Positions 54,712-63,193 of a stretch of DNA of 64,000 nt are shown one piece after another. Within the stretch, counting starts at the first letter, position 1. Every line of letters begins with the position of its first letter. The position numbers were made by a program, and so were the translations under genes. The stretch comes from Planctomycetaceae bacterium. GTDB lineage: Bacteria > Planctomycetota > Planctomycetia > Planctomycetales > Planctomycetaceae. The stretch spans positions 62,001 to 126,000 of the forward strand of contig JAHBXV010000004.1 in NCBI GenBank assembly GCA_019636285.1. Reading direction: 5' to 3'. The notes below the pieces were generated by a model that saw only the letters and a program-made list of their open reading frames with translations, did no database searches and was not told where the DNA came from.

Positions 54712-56583
54712 CTAGTGAGTTGCCGTCTGCGAGTCCGACTGCTCGGCCGCCTCGCGCCAGTAGTCGCCCGCCATCCAGCGGGCGATCAGCGAAATCTGTT
54801 CGGCCGACAGTTGAGAGTAGAACGACGGCATGCAGTTTCCGTCGGCGTAGTAACTCGGGGCTTCGGGCGAAGCGATCATCCCGGTCAGCCACTTGACCCC
54901 GCCGTATCCCGTGAGAGTTGGAGCACCGGTCCCCTCGTTTTCAGAAAGCGGCATCGCCTCATCAACGGCATGCATCGAATGGCAGTCGATACAGTTCGAC
55001 GATAGCGCTCCCATGGCGAGTTCGCCGTTCTCGAAGATCTGGCGACCGAGTTTAACCAGTTCCTCATCGAACGGGGCCAGGTCCGAACGACCGCTCTGGG
55101 CAACCATGAATTCCACGAGCGCCGCCAGGTGCTTAGCATTTTCCGGTTCCAGCAGCGCGTCGCGATTCTCGGACGACCAGCCCGCCATTTCCCCTTCCAG
55201 CAGCGACCTAACAGGCTCGCCGGATTCATCCTTCAGATTGGCGGTGGGAGCAAACAGTTCTGAAAAATCGACAAGTGCCCGCTTCATCCAGTCCCGGCTG
55301 CCGAACTCGCTCAAGTCAGGAGCGGAGTACGTCGGAATCTGGTGTTCCACCACGGGAATCGCGGAATGCGCGTGGCACCCGAGGCAGTTCGCGGTGAACA
55401 GTCTTGGACCTTGTGCCAGGGGATCGTTCTTCAGGAGCGAAAGTGCTCCTTCGACGGGAATCCCCTTCGCCAATGCCAACTCTTTCACCCGTTCGGCATC
55501 GGCATGGGCCTGCTTCAGCGAGGCCTGATGAATAGGGTTCTTGGCGTCTTCATACATGGCCAGCGCGGTCAAATAGCCGATACCCCCAAACACTCCCAGC
55601 ACGAAGGCGACGTTGAACGCGTGTCCCAGTTTCCAGCGGCCAATCCACGGCATCAGGGCAATGATGGTGATAATCATGCCCGGGACATGAATGGCACCAA
55701 AAGCCAGGCCGAACTGTTCGACAATGTGAAATTTGAGAAAGCGGAACAGGAACAGGAAGTACCATTCCGGGCGCGCGGCAGGGAACTCTTCGGAGGGATC
55801 GGCTGGGGCGGTGGTTTCGACGCCCATGAACGTGGCCAGCAAAACGATCGTGGTCATGACGGCGAGGCACACGATCGCATCGCGAGCCGCTTGCCCCGGC
55901 CAGTAGGGAGCGGTCGCCGCTTCTTCTTCGGGCGTCTCCGCCACGCGCGGATTTCGCCGCGCCCAGCACGCATAAATAATCATCAAGACTGCCAGCAGCG
56001 CCGGTAAAAGCCCGGCATGCAGGGCGAACAGCCGCGTGAGGGTGTGATGGCCGTACTCTCCGCCCCCTTGTGCGACGAGCTGAACTTCGGGGCCAACCAC
56101 CGGAGCGGAACCGGCGATCGTCGTGGCGACCTGTGTTCCATAGAAGCCGCGCTGATCCCAGGGAAGCAGGTAGCCGGTCTGGGACAGCACCATGATGATG
56201 GGGAGAATCAACAGGACGCCGAGCAGATGGTTGACTTCGCGCGGACTGCGATACGCGCGATAGATCACGATCTGGAGGAGCGTCAGACCCAGCAGGATCA
56301 TCATTGCGTGGGCGGCAAAGTGGTGCAGACCCCGCAGGAGCCAGCCGCCAATCATCTTGTGTTCGATGAAGAAGACGCTTTCCCATGCCGTCTGCACGCT
56401 GGGGCTATAGACGGCCCACAGAAAAAAACCGGTGATGCATTGGCACGCGAAGGTGAAGGCGATGGCCGTCGTGAACGTGTGCCGCCAACGGGGGCCGCCC
56501 GGTATGGGAAGTTCGAGCCAGCGGTGAAAAAAAGCGCTCGCGCCGGTCCGTTCTTCGACCCACGACGTCAGTTGTCGCCACAC
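54712..56583 (-). CDS. Cytochrome b fused to a diheme cytochrome c domain
   Basis: A 623-residue fusion. Residues 1-340 are a full cytochrome b with about eight membrane helices, including LPWDQ and the quinol-site motif PEWY. From about 375 it carries two haem c sites, CLGCH and CIDCH. By ungapped alignment with b6, His87 and His189 (both ligands of the low-potential haem) are kept, but Thr101 and Tyr204 stand where the two ligands of the high-potential haem should be. The GTG at 56583 has GGAG 10 bases upstream; a TTG at 56592 has its site too close. The Rieske gene lies 140 bases upstream. Together they form a Rieske/cytochrome b complex passing electrons from quinol to c-type haems. Confidence 0.88.
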   Translation of the reverse strand: MWRQLTSWVEERTGASAFFHRWLELPIPGGPRWRHTFTTAIAFTFACQCITGFFLWAVYSPSVQTAWESVFFIEHKMIGGWLLRGLHHFAAHAMMILLGLTLLQIVIYRAYRSPREVNHLLGVLLILPIIMVLSQTGYLLPWDQRGFYGTQVATTIAGSAPVVGPEVQLVAQGGGEYGHHTLTRLFALHAGLLPALLAVLMIIYACWARRNPRVAETPEEEAATAPYWPGQAARDAIVCLAVMTTIVLLATFMGVETTAPADPSEEFPAARPEWYFLFLFRFLKFHIVEQFGLAFGAIHVPGMIITIIALMPWIGRWKLGHAFNVAFVLGVFGGIGYLTALAMYEDAKNPIHQASLKQAHADAERVKELALAKGIPVEGALSLLKNDPLAQGPRLFTANCLGCHAHSAIPVVEHQIPTYSAPDLSEFGSRDWMKRALVDFSELFAPTANLKDESGEPVRSLLEGEMAGWSSENRDALLEPENAKHLAALVEFMVAQSGRSDLAPFDEELVKLGRQIFENGELAMGALSSNCIDCHSMHAVDEAMPLSENEGTGAPTLTGYGGVKWLTGMIASPEAPSYYADGNCMPSFYSQLSAEQISLIARWMAGDYWREAAEQSDSQTATH

Positions 56584-56723
56584 GATGGCCAATCTCCGCG
56601 GGAAACTCGTGTCTTTGAGCGGGAAACGCGACTAAGAGATTCTAGAACACAAGCTCTGTGCAATGAGATGCTTGTCCAGCTTCCACAAGTCTCTGACAGG
56701 CACAACCGGTTGTGTGAGAAGTT

Positions 56724-57356
56724 CTAAACGGCGACCTTCTCCGCGGTTCCCCGGCGGAAGTTCTGGTATTTCACCCACACGAGGCCATTCTCATCGACGC
56801 GGGTTTCCAGGACGTCCATGCCCCGCGGGGCGATTTCGTTGGTACACGCTCCGTCGGCACCAAAAACGGCGCCATGGCACGGACAGAGAAAGTCATTGCC
56901 ATCGTGCCGATAGGTCACCTTGCAGCCCAGATGCGGGCAGATGTTGTTGAAGGCAATGACCTGGCCTTCAATCTGTCGCAGGTAGACCTTGCCGATCGCC
57001 TGATGCACGAACACGTTCCAGGCATCGACGCGGTCGGCAATCAGCGTCACCAGGCGCGGCGAACCATCGGACGGCAGGTCGGCGACAGGAATCGCGGGAA
57101 GGAACCCTTCCTTCGCGCCGCGAAACGCCGACTGCTTGCGGAAGACCGGATCCAGGAACACGGTCGCGCCGCTGACGACGGGGGTTAGAATGGCCACCAA
57201 CGCGGAGCCAGCCGCGGCGAGTGCCACGACGGCGCTGCGGCGGGGCACGGCTGACGACGTCGCGGCAACCGCCTCAATCGGAGCGGATTCAGCCGAAACG
57301 GATTCTAACGGCGCGGCGTGGGCCGTGGCGGTTTGGACCGAGGAAGTGGCGGACAT
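56724..57356 (-). CDS. Rieske 2Fe-2S iron-sulfur protein
   Basis: A 210-residue protein. A Thr/Ala-rich N-terminus leads to VPRRSAVVALAAAGSALVAI, a twin-Arg plus hydrophobic anchor typical of Rieske proteins. The cluster-binding boxes CPHLGC and CPCHGA follow in the last third, in a Rieske domain with IEGQVIAFNNI before them. It takes electrons from quinol at the cytochrome b outer site and passes them to cytochrome c. The ATG at 57356 has GAGG upstream. It precedes the cytochrome b-c gene on the same strand, so one operon is likely. Confidence 0.92.
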   Translation of the reverse strand: MSATSSVQTATAHAAPLESVSAESAPIEAVAATSSAVPRRSAVVALAAAGSALVAILTPVVSGATVFLDPVFRKQSAFRGAKEGFLPAIPVADLPSDGSPRLVTLIADRVDAWNVFVHQAIGKVYLRQIEGQVIAFNNICPHLGCKVTYRHDGNDFLCPCHGAVFGADGACTNEIAPRGMDVLETRVDENGLVWVKYQNFRRGTAEKVAV

Positions 57357-57463
57357 GGCAACCTCATGCGGGTGAGGAACATCCTGGCGGAGGCGGGCGG
57401 GGCAAAAAGCGGATGATCGTGGGCGGGGTACTGGGCAGGTCACTCCCAGACATTTTAGCCAGT

Positions 57464-58477
57464 TCAATCGACCGTTGTCGATGCGTCAGTGGCCGGGAAA
57501 ACGGAATCGAAGGCGCCGCGGACCCGCGTCACGGCCGCTTCGAGCGGGCCCGGTAATGTGGCACCGGAAGCCAGTTTATGGCCACCGCCTCCAAATGTCT
57601 CGGCGAGCGCGGCCACATCGATCTCTGGATTTCGGCTCCGAAAACTGACTTTGATCTGGCGATTCAGCAGTTCCACGGCGATGAACGCGGCCTGAGTTCC
57701 CTCAATTCGCAGGGTCTCGTTGACCAGATCTTCGCTGTCGGAGGACTGAGCGTTCAATTCGGTAAAATCGTGCAGCGCGACCGATGTGTACGCGAGCCGG
57801 CCCTCGTGCTCGAGCTGAACCTTTCCGAGAACGCGCGAGGCCAGTCGAATCCGGGCGATCGAAATCCTCTCGTACAGATTGCGGTAGATGTTCTGCGGAA
57901 CGGCTCCCTGATCCATGAGTTCGGCGGCAGTTCGCAGGGTCGACGGACGCACGGCGGGAAAACGAAACCATCCGGTATCGGTGGCGATGGCGGCGAACAG
58001 GGCAGTCGCCGCTTCGGGCGAAAAAGTCGCCCCCAGAAAACGGCCGAAGTCGACAATCAGTTCACCGGTCGAGGGGGATTCGAGATCCTTGAACTCCAGG
58101 CCCCCCAGGTTGTCCGAGCTGACGTGATGGTCGATGACGGCCCGGGGCTGCGAACACGACTGAATCACATGGCCCACGTCGGAAAGCTGCCCCCAGGCGC
58201 TGGTGTCGACAACAAGATGGGCATCGGCCGATCGGATGTCGTCGGCATTGGCCGAACTGCCGAACGTCGTGATCTGCCCGGCCGGATCGAGGAAATCGAG
58301 GTAGCGGGGGGCTGCCGACGGGTTGACGATTTTCACGTCTTTTCCGAGCGAGACCAGTAGCTCGCTCAGTCCCAGGGCGGATCCCAAGGCATCGGCATCG
58401 GGCCGAATGTGGCTGGAAATCGTAAACGACCGATGGCGGTCGACGAACTGGCGAAAGGGGGTCCAATTGATGGCCAT
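57464..58477 (-). CDS. nrnA: DHH/DHHA1 phosphoesterase, NrnA-like
   Basis: A 337-residue bifunctional nanoRNase/pAp-phosphatase type protein. DHH-domain metal motifs are HIRPDADALGSALG at about residues 23-36, a VDTSAW Asp at about 90, and AVIDHHVSSDN. The C-terminal DHHA1 domain has the GGGGHKLASGA substrate loop. NrnA degrades 2-5 nt RNAs and dephosphorylates 3'-phosphoadenosine 5'-phosphate; in c-di-AMP-using bacteria related enzymes also cleave pApA, which would link it to PgpH in this window. It ends about 107 bases before the Rieske gene. Confidence 0.9.
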   Translation of the reverse strand: MAINWTPFRQFVDRHRSFTISSHIRPDADALGSALGLSELLVSLGKDVKIVNPSAAPRYLDFLDPAGQITTFGSSANADDIRSADAHLVVDTSAWGQLSDVGHVIQSCSQPRAVIDHHVSSDNLGGLEFKDLESPSTGELIVDFGRFLGATFSPEAATALFAAIATDTGWFRFPAVRPSTLRTAAELMDQGAVPQNIYRNLYERISIARIRLASRVLGKVQLEHEGRLAYTSVALHDFTELNAQSSDSEDLVNETLRIEGTQAAFIAVELLNRQIKVSFRSRNPEIDVAALAETFGGGGHKLASGATLPGPLEAAVTRVRGAFDSVFPATDASTTVD

Positions 58478-58531
58478 GCGGTGATCGTAAGCTCAGGCCA
58501 TCGGTCGGGCAAGGATGCCGTTCAAAGCACA

Positions 58532-58580
58532 CAAAAACGACGACGGGCGCACCACCGCAGGTCGTGCGCCCGTCGTCGTT
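58532..58580 (-). terminator. Rho-independent terminator
   Basis: A perfect 16-bp stem, 58536-58551 with 58565-58580 (AACGACGACGGGCGCA), and a 13-base loop. On the minus strand Ts (58537-58533) follow the stem. It ends the transcript of the gene at 58640-60367. Confidence 0.9.
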
Positions 58581-58639
58581 GGGCTCATGAAAGTACCATG
58601 AGACTCAGGAGTAACCTGTCCCAACCGGGAGAAAGCCGA

Positions 58640-60367
58640 TTACAGGTTGTCCTTGGCAAACTTCGCGATCAACGAGCCCACCGCGCGAAGGACTCCTTCC
58701 TGAACTTCCAGATCGCCTAGCACGACGTCGCCGTCGCGGCGGAGCGAACCCGAAATCACGTCGTTGCCGCCGCGCAGGGCTTCTTCCGCGATTGCCAGCT
58801 TTTCTTTCCGCTCTTTTTCGGCCTGAAGTTCGGTCCGCGTTTTCGGGGTCTTGGGCTTCGGGCGACTTTCATCGACGGCCTGAATCCAGCGAATCCACGG
58901 CCCCAGGCGGACTTGGTAGCTCAGAACCTCAGTCGCGGGCTCCGTGGACGGTCCTTTGGAGACGCCGGCGATGGCGGCTGACAGTTCCGTCAGGGCACCT
59001 TCGCCAATCGCGCACCAGACAACGTCTTTTGACGTCCCGACGTAAACGGCCTGTTCGGACTCGGGGAACAACGCCGAGAAAACCGCCTTGCGTCGTTCCG
59101 GAATCAGCACCTTGTGCAGCTTGACTCCCTGCTCTTCCTTGATGTTCTGCTCGACCTTCCAGTCGTCGCGAACCTTGGGAATCAGGGCGATAATTTTGTC
59201 GGCGACCGTGCCATCGGCGACATGGATGGCGCCAATCAGGACTCGCTTGCCGCCGTCGACATCGTGCATGTCGATGACCGCGTCGATCGCGGGGAGATCG
59301 ATACCGGCCTCGAGCATACCCAGCAAGAGGCCAAACGCTTCCTTGGCGGCAGCCTTGCCGGCTGGCGTCAGTCCCTCGCGATCATCAATCTGCTGCTCGA
59401 CGACCGGCTTGAGGGCGGGATAGAACTCGCGCAGGTTCTTCTTTCTCAGGTCATCCAGCGGGAACGTCATTCGCCCGCTCATGACGGCTTTGTCGTGCAG
59501 TTCGACGGCGTGGAACCGCGACGGCGTCGTTGCCAATTGCTGGGCGCTCGCCAACAGGCTGGTTTCGGGCAGCGCGGTCAGTTTGAATTCGCCACGTCCC
59601 ACTTTCTTATCGACATCGGTGATCCAACCAGCCTGTAGGAGCGAGGTTTCGACCACGAACCGTTCCAGTTCGTCGAAGTTTTGGCGAGCCGTGAGCTGCC
59701 GTAAGGCAAAGGCCTCCTGAGTTTCGCCCCGCTTGAACTTGATGGCGGCTTCGAGCTCCTTGCGGAGCTCACCGAACTGTGTCCGTCGTTCGGCCATTCC
59801 CTGCGCGGGGTTTTCAAGCTTCGCACCGACGTCGTAGCCCAACGCCTTCAGGTCGGCCACCGGCTTTTCGCCTTCGTTGGGAAGGTTCGCGGGAACGAAT
59901 TTCTTGTCGGGAGCGACGACCGCGAACTCCCCGGATTCACGGAGGTAGTACTTGATCTTCGTCGCCGAATCCTCTAGTTCCCACAGTCCGCCTCCGAGAT
60001 CCTTGGGATTAAATCCCAGCGAATTCAGGTTGGCGAGCAGGCCGTCCTTGTTCTTCGCACTCAGCTTCGTCTCCACCTTGGGGAGCGAAATGATGTAGGT
60101 CAGCTCCTTGGAGCCCAGCAGCAGATCCATTCGCAGCGGCAACTCGCGATGAATGCCGGGAAGAAAGCTGTCGAGCGTGGCTTCCAGGTTTTCCCATTGC
60201 TTCTTGAGCGCGGGATCCGGGGCGCCTTCCACGAGAAACTTCAGGTCAGCGATCAGTTGGTCGGCGCCGGCCTGCATAACGCGAATTCGCGGCTCCTGGG
60301 CGGTTGCCGTCAAACCCGCGACCAGAACCAGCCCGGCGAGCCAGAATCCCAACTTCGAATGAGTCAC
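58640..60367 (-). CDS. Large exported protein of unknown function
   Basis: A 575-residue protein starting at a GTG (60367) with AAGGAG 7 bases upstream. Signal peptide residues 1-23 (LGFWLAGLVLVAGLTATAQ). The mature part is alpha/beta, Lys/Glu-rich, with duplicated-looking strands (ELTYIISLPKVETKL, KRVLIGAIHVADG, QAVYVGTSKDVVWCAIGEG). Late residues 500-550 form a coiled coil rich in Glu and Lys. I do not recognise a catalytic motif; it has the look of a planctomycete family of exported structural or scaffold proteins. It ends with its own terminator. Confidence 0.72.
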   Translation of the reverse strand: MTHSKLGFWLAGLVLVAGLTATAQEPRIRVMQAGADQLIADLKFLVEGAPDPALKKQWENLEATLDSFLPGIHRELPLRMDLLLGSKELTYIISLPKVETKLSAKNKDGLLANLNSLGFNPKDLGGGLWELEDSATKIKYYLRESGEFAVVAPDKKFVPANLPNEGEKPVADLKALGYDVGAKLENPAQGMAERRTQFGELRKELEAAIKFKRGETQEAFALRQLTARQNFDELERFVVETSLLQAGWITDVDKKVGRGEFKLTALPETSLLASAQQLATTPSRFHAVELHDKAVMSGRMTFPLDDLRKKNLREFYPALKPVVEQQIDDREGLTPAGKAAAKEAFGLLLGMLEAGIDLPAIDAVIDMHDVDGGKRVLIGAIHVADGTVADKIIALIPKVRDDWKVEQNIKEEQGVKLHKVLIPERRKAVFSALFPESEQAVYVGTSKDVVWCAIGEGALTELSAAIAGVSKGPSTEPATEVLSYQVRLGPWIRWIQAVDESRPKPKTPKTRTELQAEKERKEKLAIAEEALRGGNDVISGSLRRDGDVVLGDLEVQEGVLRAVGSLIAKFAKDNL

Positions 60368-60757
60368 TGAATCGCTCCTTCAACCGCGTCGCCGATGGTT
60401 TCGTCCAATCCCCGTGAGGGTGGACTGACGAAGATCGGGCTCTCTGTCCTAAAAACAAGCTTCTGATACGAAACGCGGCGACACCGCCAAGGTTCTGGAG
60501 CCACTCCAGAGTGACCTGTTTCGCGTCACTCGGGATCAAAAGCCGAGCAACGGCCAATAATCCGCAAGTTGCACAAGATTTTAGGATTCAAGACATCTGG
60601 TGCAAAGTGAGTTGTCGGCCATCCGGACCGAGACGCATTCAAGATTTCGTCCGCGCGGGCCGTCCCTCAACAGGGAAAACGGGCAGATGAGAGAATGTCG
60701 TCCGTTTGGGGGCCATGGGCAAGCGTTCATGCTGTGGGCTCATTCACGCCCTGAAAA
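60368..60757. other. Intergenic region between two large minus-strand genes
   Basis: About 390 bases. Small hairpins occur: CTGGAG/CTCCAG and GAGTGAC/GTCACTC at about 60500-60530. An AT-rich patch near 60570-60600 may be the promoter of the exported protein gene. No gene is apparent. Confidence 0.4.
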
Positions 60758-63193
60758 TCAGCGAGGTTTGCCAGGGGCTCCCTGAACGAGCCCCCAGGCG
60801 ACCGAAAGCTTCTCCGTCACCTGGGGAATGGCCTCCATTGCCGTCGTCAGATCGGCGGTATTGCCGGTTTTGGACTGCTGCGCGGCAATCTGCTGGTAGC
60901 ATTCTTCACGGAGAGCCTGATCGGACACTTTGGCGGCGAAGGCCAGGGCGGCATCCGGCTTTCCGGACTGGACCAACCGTGACACTCCCACGAGCGCGAT
61001 GGCATCGGCCTGCTGATCCGAGGACGGGATGCTGCCGAGCGACTGGGCGGCCGCACCGACGTCCTTGTCCATTTGCGTCCAGACAAGCGTCCAACCCGAG
61101 GCCGTCGGAACCTGCTTTTGTCCCGCCCGAGTGAGCAGTTGGTTGATCGCCGCCACCTGATCGGACTGCCCGGCTTGCTCGAAGGAGGCCAACAGCGCGG
61201 GGATCAGAGTCGTGCCGGCGAACGGCTCGCGTCGCGAGGCGTCCTCGCTGTCGATGCTGGCCGAGATGTATTCCAGGACGGCGGTTCCCATTCCCCAGTC
61301 AATGGCCTGTTCGAGAAGGCGCGTCTGGGTCGAAAACCGTTCCTGGGCAGCGGTCTGAATGTCCTGAAGTGACTTCCGATAATTGACCGACGCCACGCGC
61401 GCTTCGTCGTCGTTCTTGAGATCGAGTGCCGCCTTGAGCTGATTGCGGAGAACCGCCGCAGGAGCCTGTTCGGCCTGAGTCAGTTGCTCGCGGGCCAGCG
61501 GCAATGCCGGTGCCAGCGACCGGCCGTAGGCCAGTGCCGCTTGTAGTGAATTCTTCGCCCCTTCCTGGTCGCCCAGTTGCGACTGAAGCCGGGCCACTTC
61601 CCCCATGGCGACGGCTTGCTTTTGAATGCCGCCACGATTGGGAAGCCGGTAGCCGGGAACCTGCCGGACTTCGGGCATGGTCTGTTCGCTGGGAGGCGGT
61701 AGTTCGGTTATGCTGCGGGTCGCCAGTTCGAGCGCCTTCCTGGCCAAATCGTCCTGGTCCAGCGAGGCGAGCGCCTGCCCGAGTCGAGCGTAAAGGTTGA
61801 CGAGTCCCGCCGGTTCGGAGGAGGCCGCCAGAGTGGCGATGCTTTCCCAGTCAAACGGCTGACCCGAACTGACGGTGCGCTGGGCGTAAGCGACGCTCCA
61901 GGCGGTCATCGCTTCCTCGCGAGCGGTCGCATCTTTGGTCGCCCCGATCCAATCTCTGGCGGTCGAGGCCGCGTCTCGCAGCACGAGAGTGGTGATGGCG
62001 GCGACGCGCTGGGGCTGCTGCCAGGGAGAGATTGGTCGACTTCCATGAACGCGGTGGAGGTTTTGATCGCCGGTTGCCAGTGTCTGGACCTGCCAGGCGG
62101 CCAGTTGTCCGCTGGTATCGGAGATCGACTGAGTCGCGAGGAGTTGCTCCGCGTCGCTGGTCAGCCCCGCCGCCACGAGAACAGCGGCGGCCTGTCCCGA
62201 AAACTGCAAACGGGTTCTGCCAAACTTGGGCAGGCGCGCGATTGCCGACTTCACCGCTTCGGCATGCTTCGCGGCAGCCGCCTCGTCTTTCGCGATCCGG
62301 TACTGCCAGAATAACTCGCAATCGACGGGAATGGTGAAGTAGGGAACATCGCGACCGACCGCCTTGAGCGCATCAAGCTGCTCGAGAGCCCTTGGCAGTC
62401 GGCCGGCGGAAGCAGCGGCTTCGGCCGTCAGTCGGCGACAGAACGGTTTGCTGCGATTCTGCTGCGAAACAAGGGACAAGTCAGCCATGCGCTGCAGGAT
62501 GGAATCGACGTCCGTTCCGGAGGGAGCCGCGGAATTGACTGGTGAATTCGTTGTCGTCGTGGTTGTCGTATCGGGCGTCCCGGCTGCCGACTTGCCCGGA
62601 TCTTTGTTGGCCTCCTCGTTAAACGAGTTCAGGAGCGCGAGATCTTCGCTGCTCATCGACCCGCTGGTCGCGGGAGTTTTTTCCGTCTGAGTTGCAAAGA
62701 AGTAGGCAATACCTCCACCAACCAACACCAACGCCACGGCTCCTCCGCCCCAGACAGCAACACCAGGGCCCTGAGACTTCGGGGCTGGGGGAGGTGCTGG
62801 CGGCGCCTCGGGAGCCGGAGCGACAAAGACGGGTACGAGGCACTGCGGATTCGCGCATCGAACCGGCTTTCCGGCCGCTTCCTTGGGGATATAGCCCGTG
62901 GTTTCGCACATCGGGCATTGGATGGCTTGCGTACGCTGCTTGGTCGGTCGGGCGCTGGCGGGGATCGCCTGTTTGACGTCGTCCGAGTGGGTCAGAATGT
63001 CGTCAGTCTGAGCGGGCTTCGCTGCTCCCTTTGCCGCCGGAGCCTTCGCCGACGGAGGGCTCTTCGTCGCTGCCGCGGCCGGTTTGGCCGTCTTGGCGGG
63101 CGGACCCTTCATCGAGGCCCCGCAAAACGGACAGACTTCCACGTCGTCCTCCAGGACCGACTGTTGACACGACGGGCAGATCTGAAAGTCCAT
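60758..63193 (-). CDS. Zinc-ribbon membrane protein with helical-repeat extracytoplasmic domain
   Basis: An 811-residue protein. Zinc ribbon 1 uses Cys6, Cys9, Cys21 and Cys24 (CPSC...CPFC). A Lys/Ala/Pro-rich linker follows, then a second four-Cys ribbon (CPMC...CANPQC) at about 93-118. A membrane helix (AVWGGGAVALVLVGGGIAYFF) lies at about 148-168. The remaining 640 residues form TPR-like helical repeats rich in Ala and Gln, likely outside the cytoplasm. Zinc-ribbon plus transmembrane plus repeat proteins are frequent in planctomycetes; function unknown. AAAGG about 9 bases before the ATG at 63193 supports the start. Confidence 0.75.
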   Translation of the reverse strand: MDFQICPSCQQSVLEDDVEVCPFCGASMKGPPAKTAKPAAAATKSPPSAKAPAAKGAAKPAQTDDILTHSDDVKQAIPASARPTKQRTQAIQCPMCETTGYIPKEAAGKPVRCANPQCLVPVFVAPAPEAPPAPPPAPKSQGPGVAVWGGGAVALVLVGGGIAYFFATQTEKTPATSGSMSSEDLALLNSFNEEANKDPGKSAAGTPDTTTTTTTNSPVNSAAPSGTDVDSILQRMADLSLVSQQNRSKPFCRRLTAEAAASAGRLPRALEQLDALKAVGRDVPYFTIPVDCELFWQYRIAKDEAAAAKHAEAVKSAIARLPKFGRTRLQFSGQAAAVLVAAGLTSDAEQLLATQSISDTSGQLAAWQVQTLATGDQNLHRVHGSRPISPWQQPQRVAAITTLVLRDAASTARDWIGATKDATAREEAMTAWSVAYAQRTVSSGQPFDWESIATLAASSEPAGLVNLYARLGQALASLDQDDLARKALELATRSITELPPPSEQTMPEVRQVPGYRLPNRGGIQKQAVAMGEVARLQSQLGDQEGAKNSLQAALAYGRSLAPALPLAREQLTQAEQAPAAVLRNQLKAALDLKNDDEARVASVNYRKSLQDIQTAAQERFSTQTRLLEQAIDWGMGTAVLEYISASIDSEDASRREPFAGTTLIPALLASFEQAGQSDQVAAINQLLTRAGQKQVPTASGWTLVWTQMDKDVGAAAQSLGSIPSSDQQADAIALVGVSRLVQSGKPDAALAFAAKVSDQALREECYQQIAAQQSKTGNTADLTTAMEAIPQVTEKLSVAWGLVQGAPGKPR

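Noticed and set aside
54563-54892. Small frame giving a VTRSVSEG peptide
   Set aside because: It is translation through the palindromic intergenic repeat and overlaps the cytochrome gene; a known type of annotation artefact.
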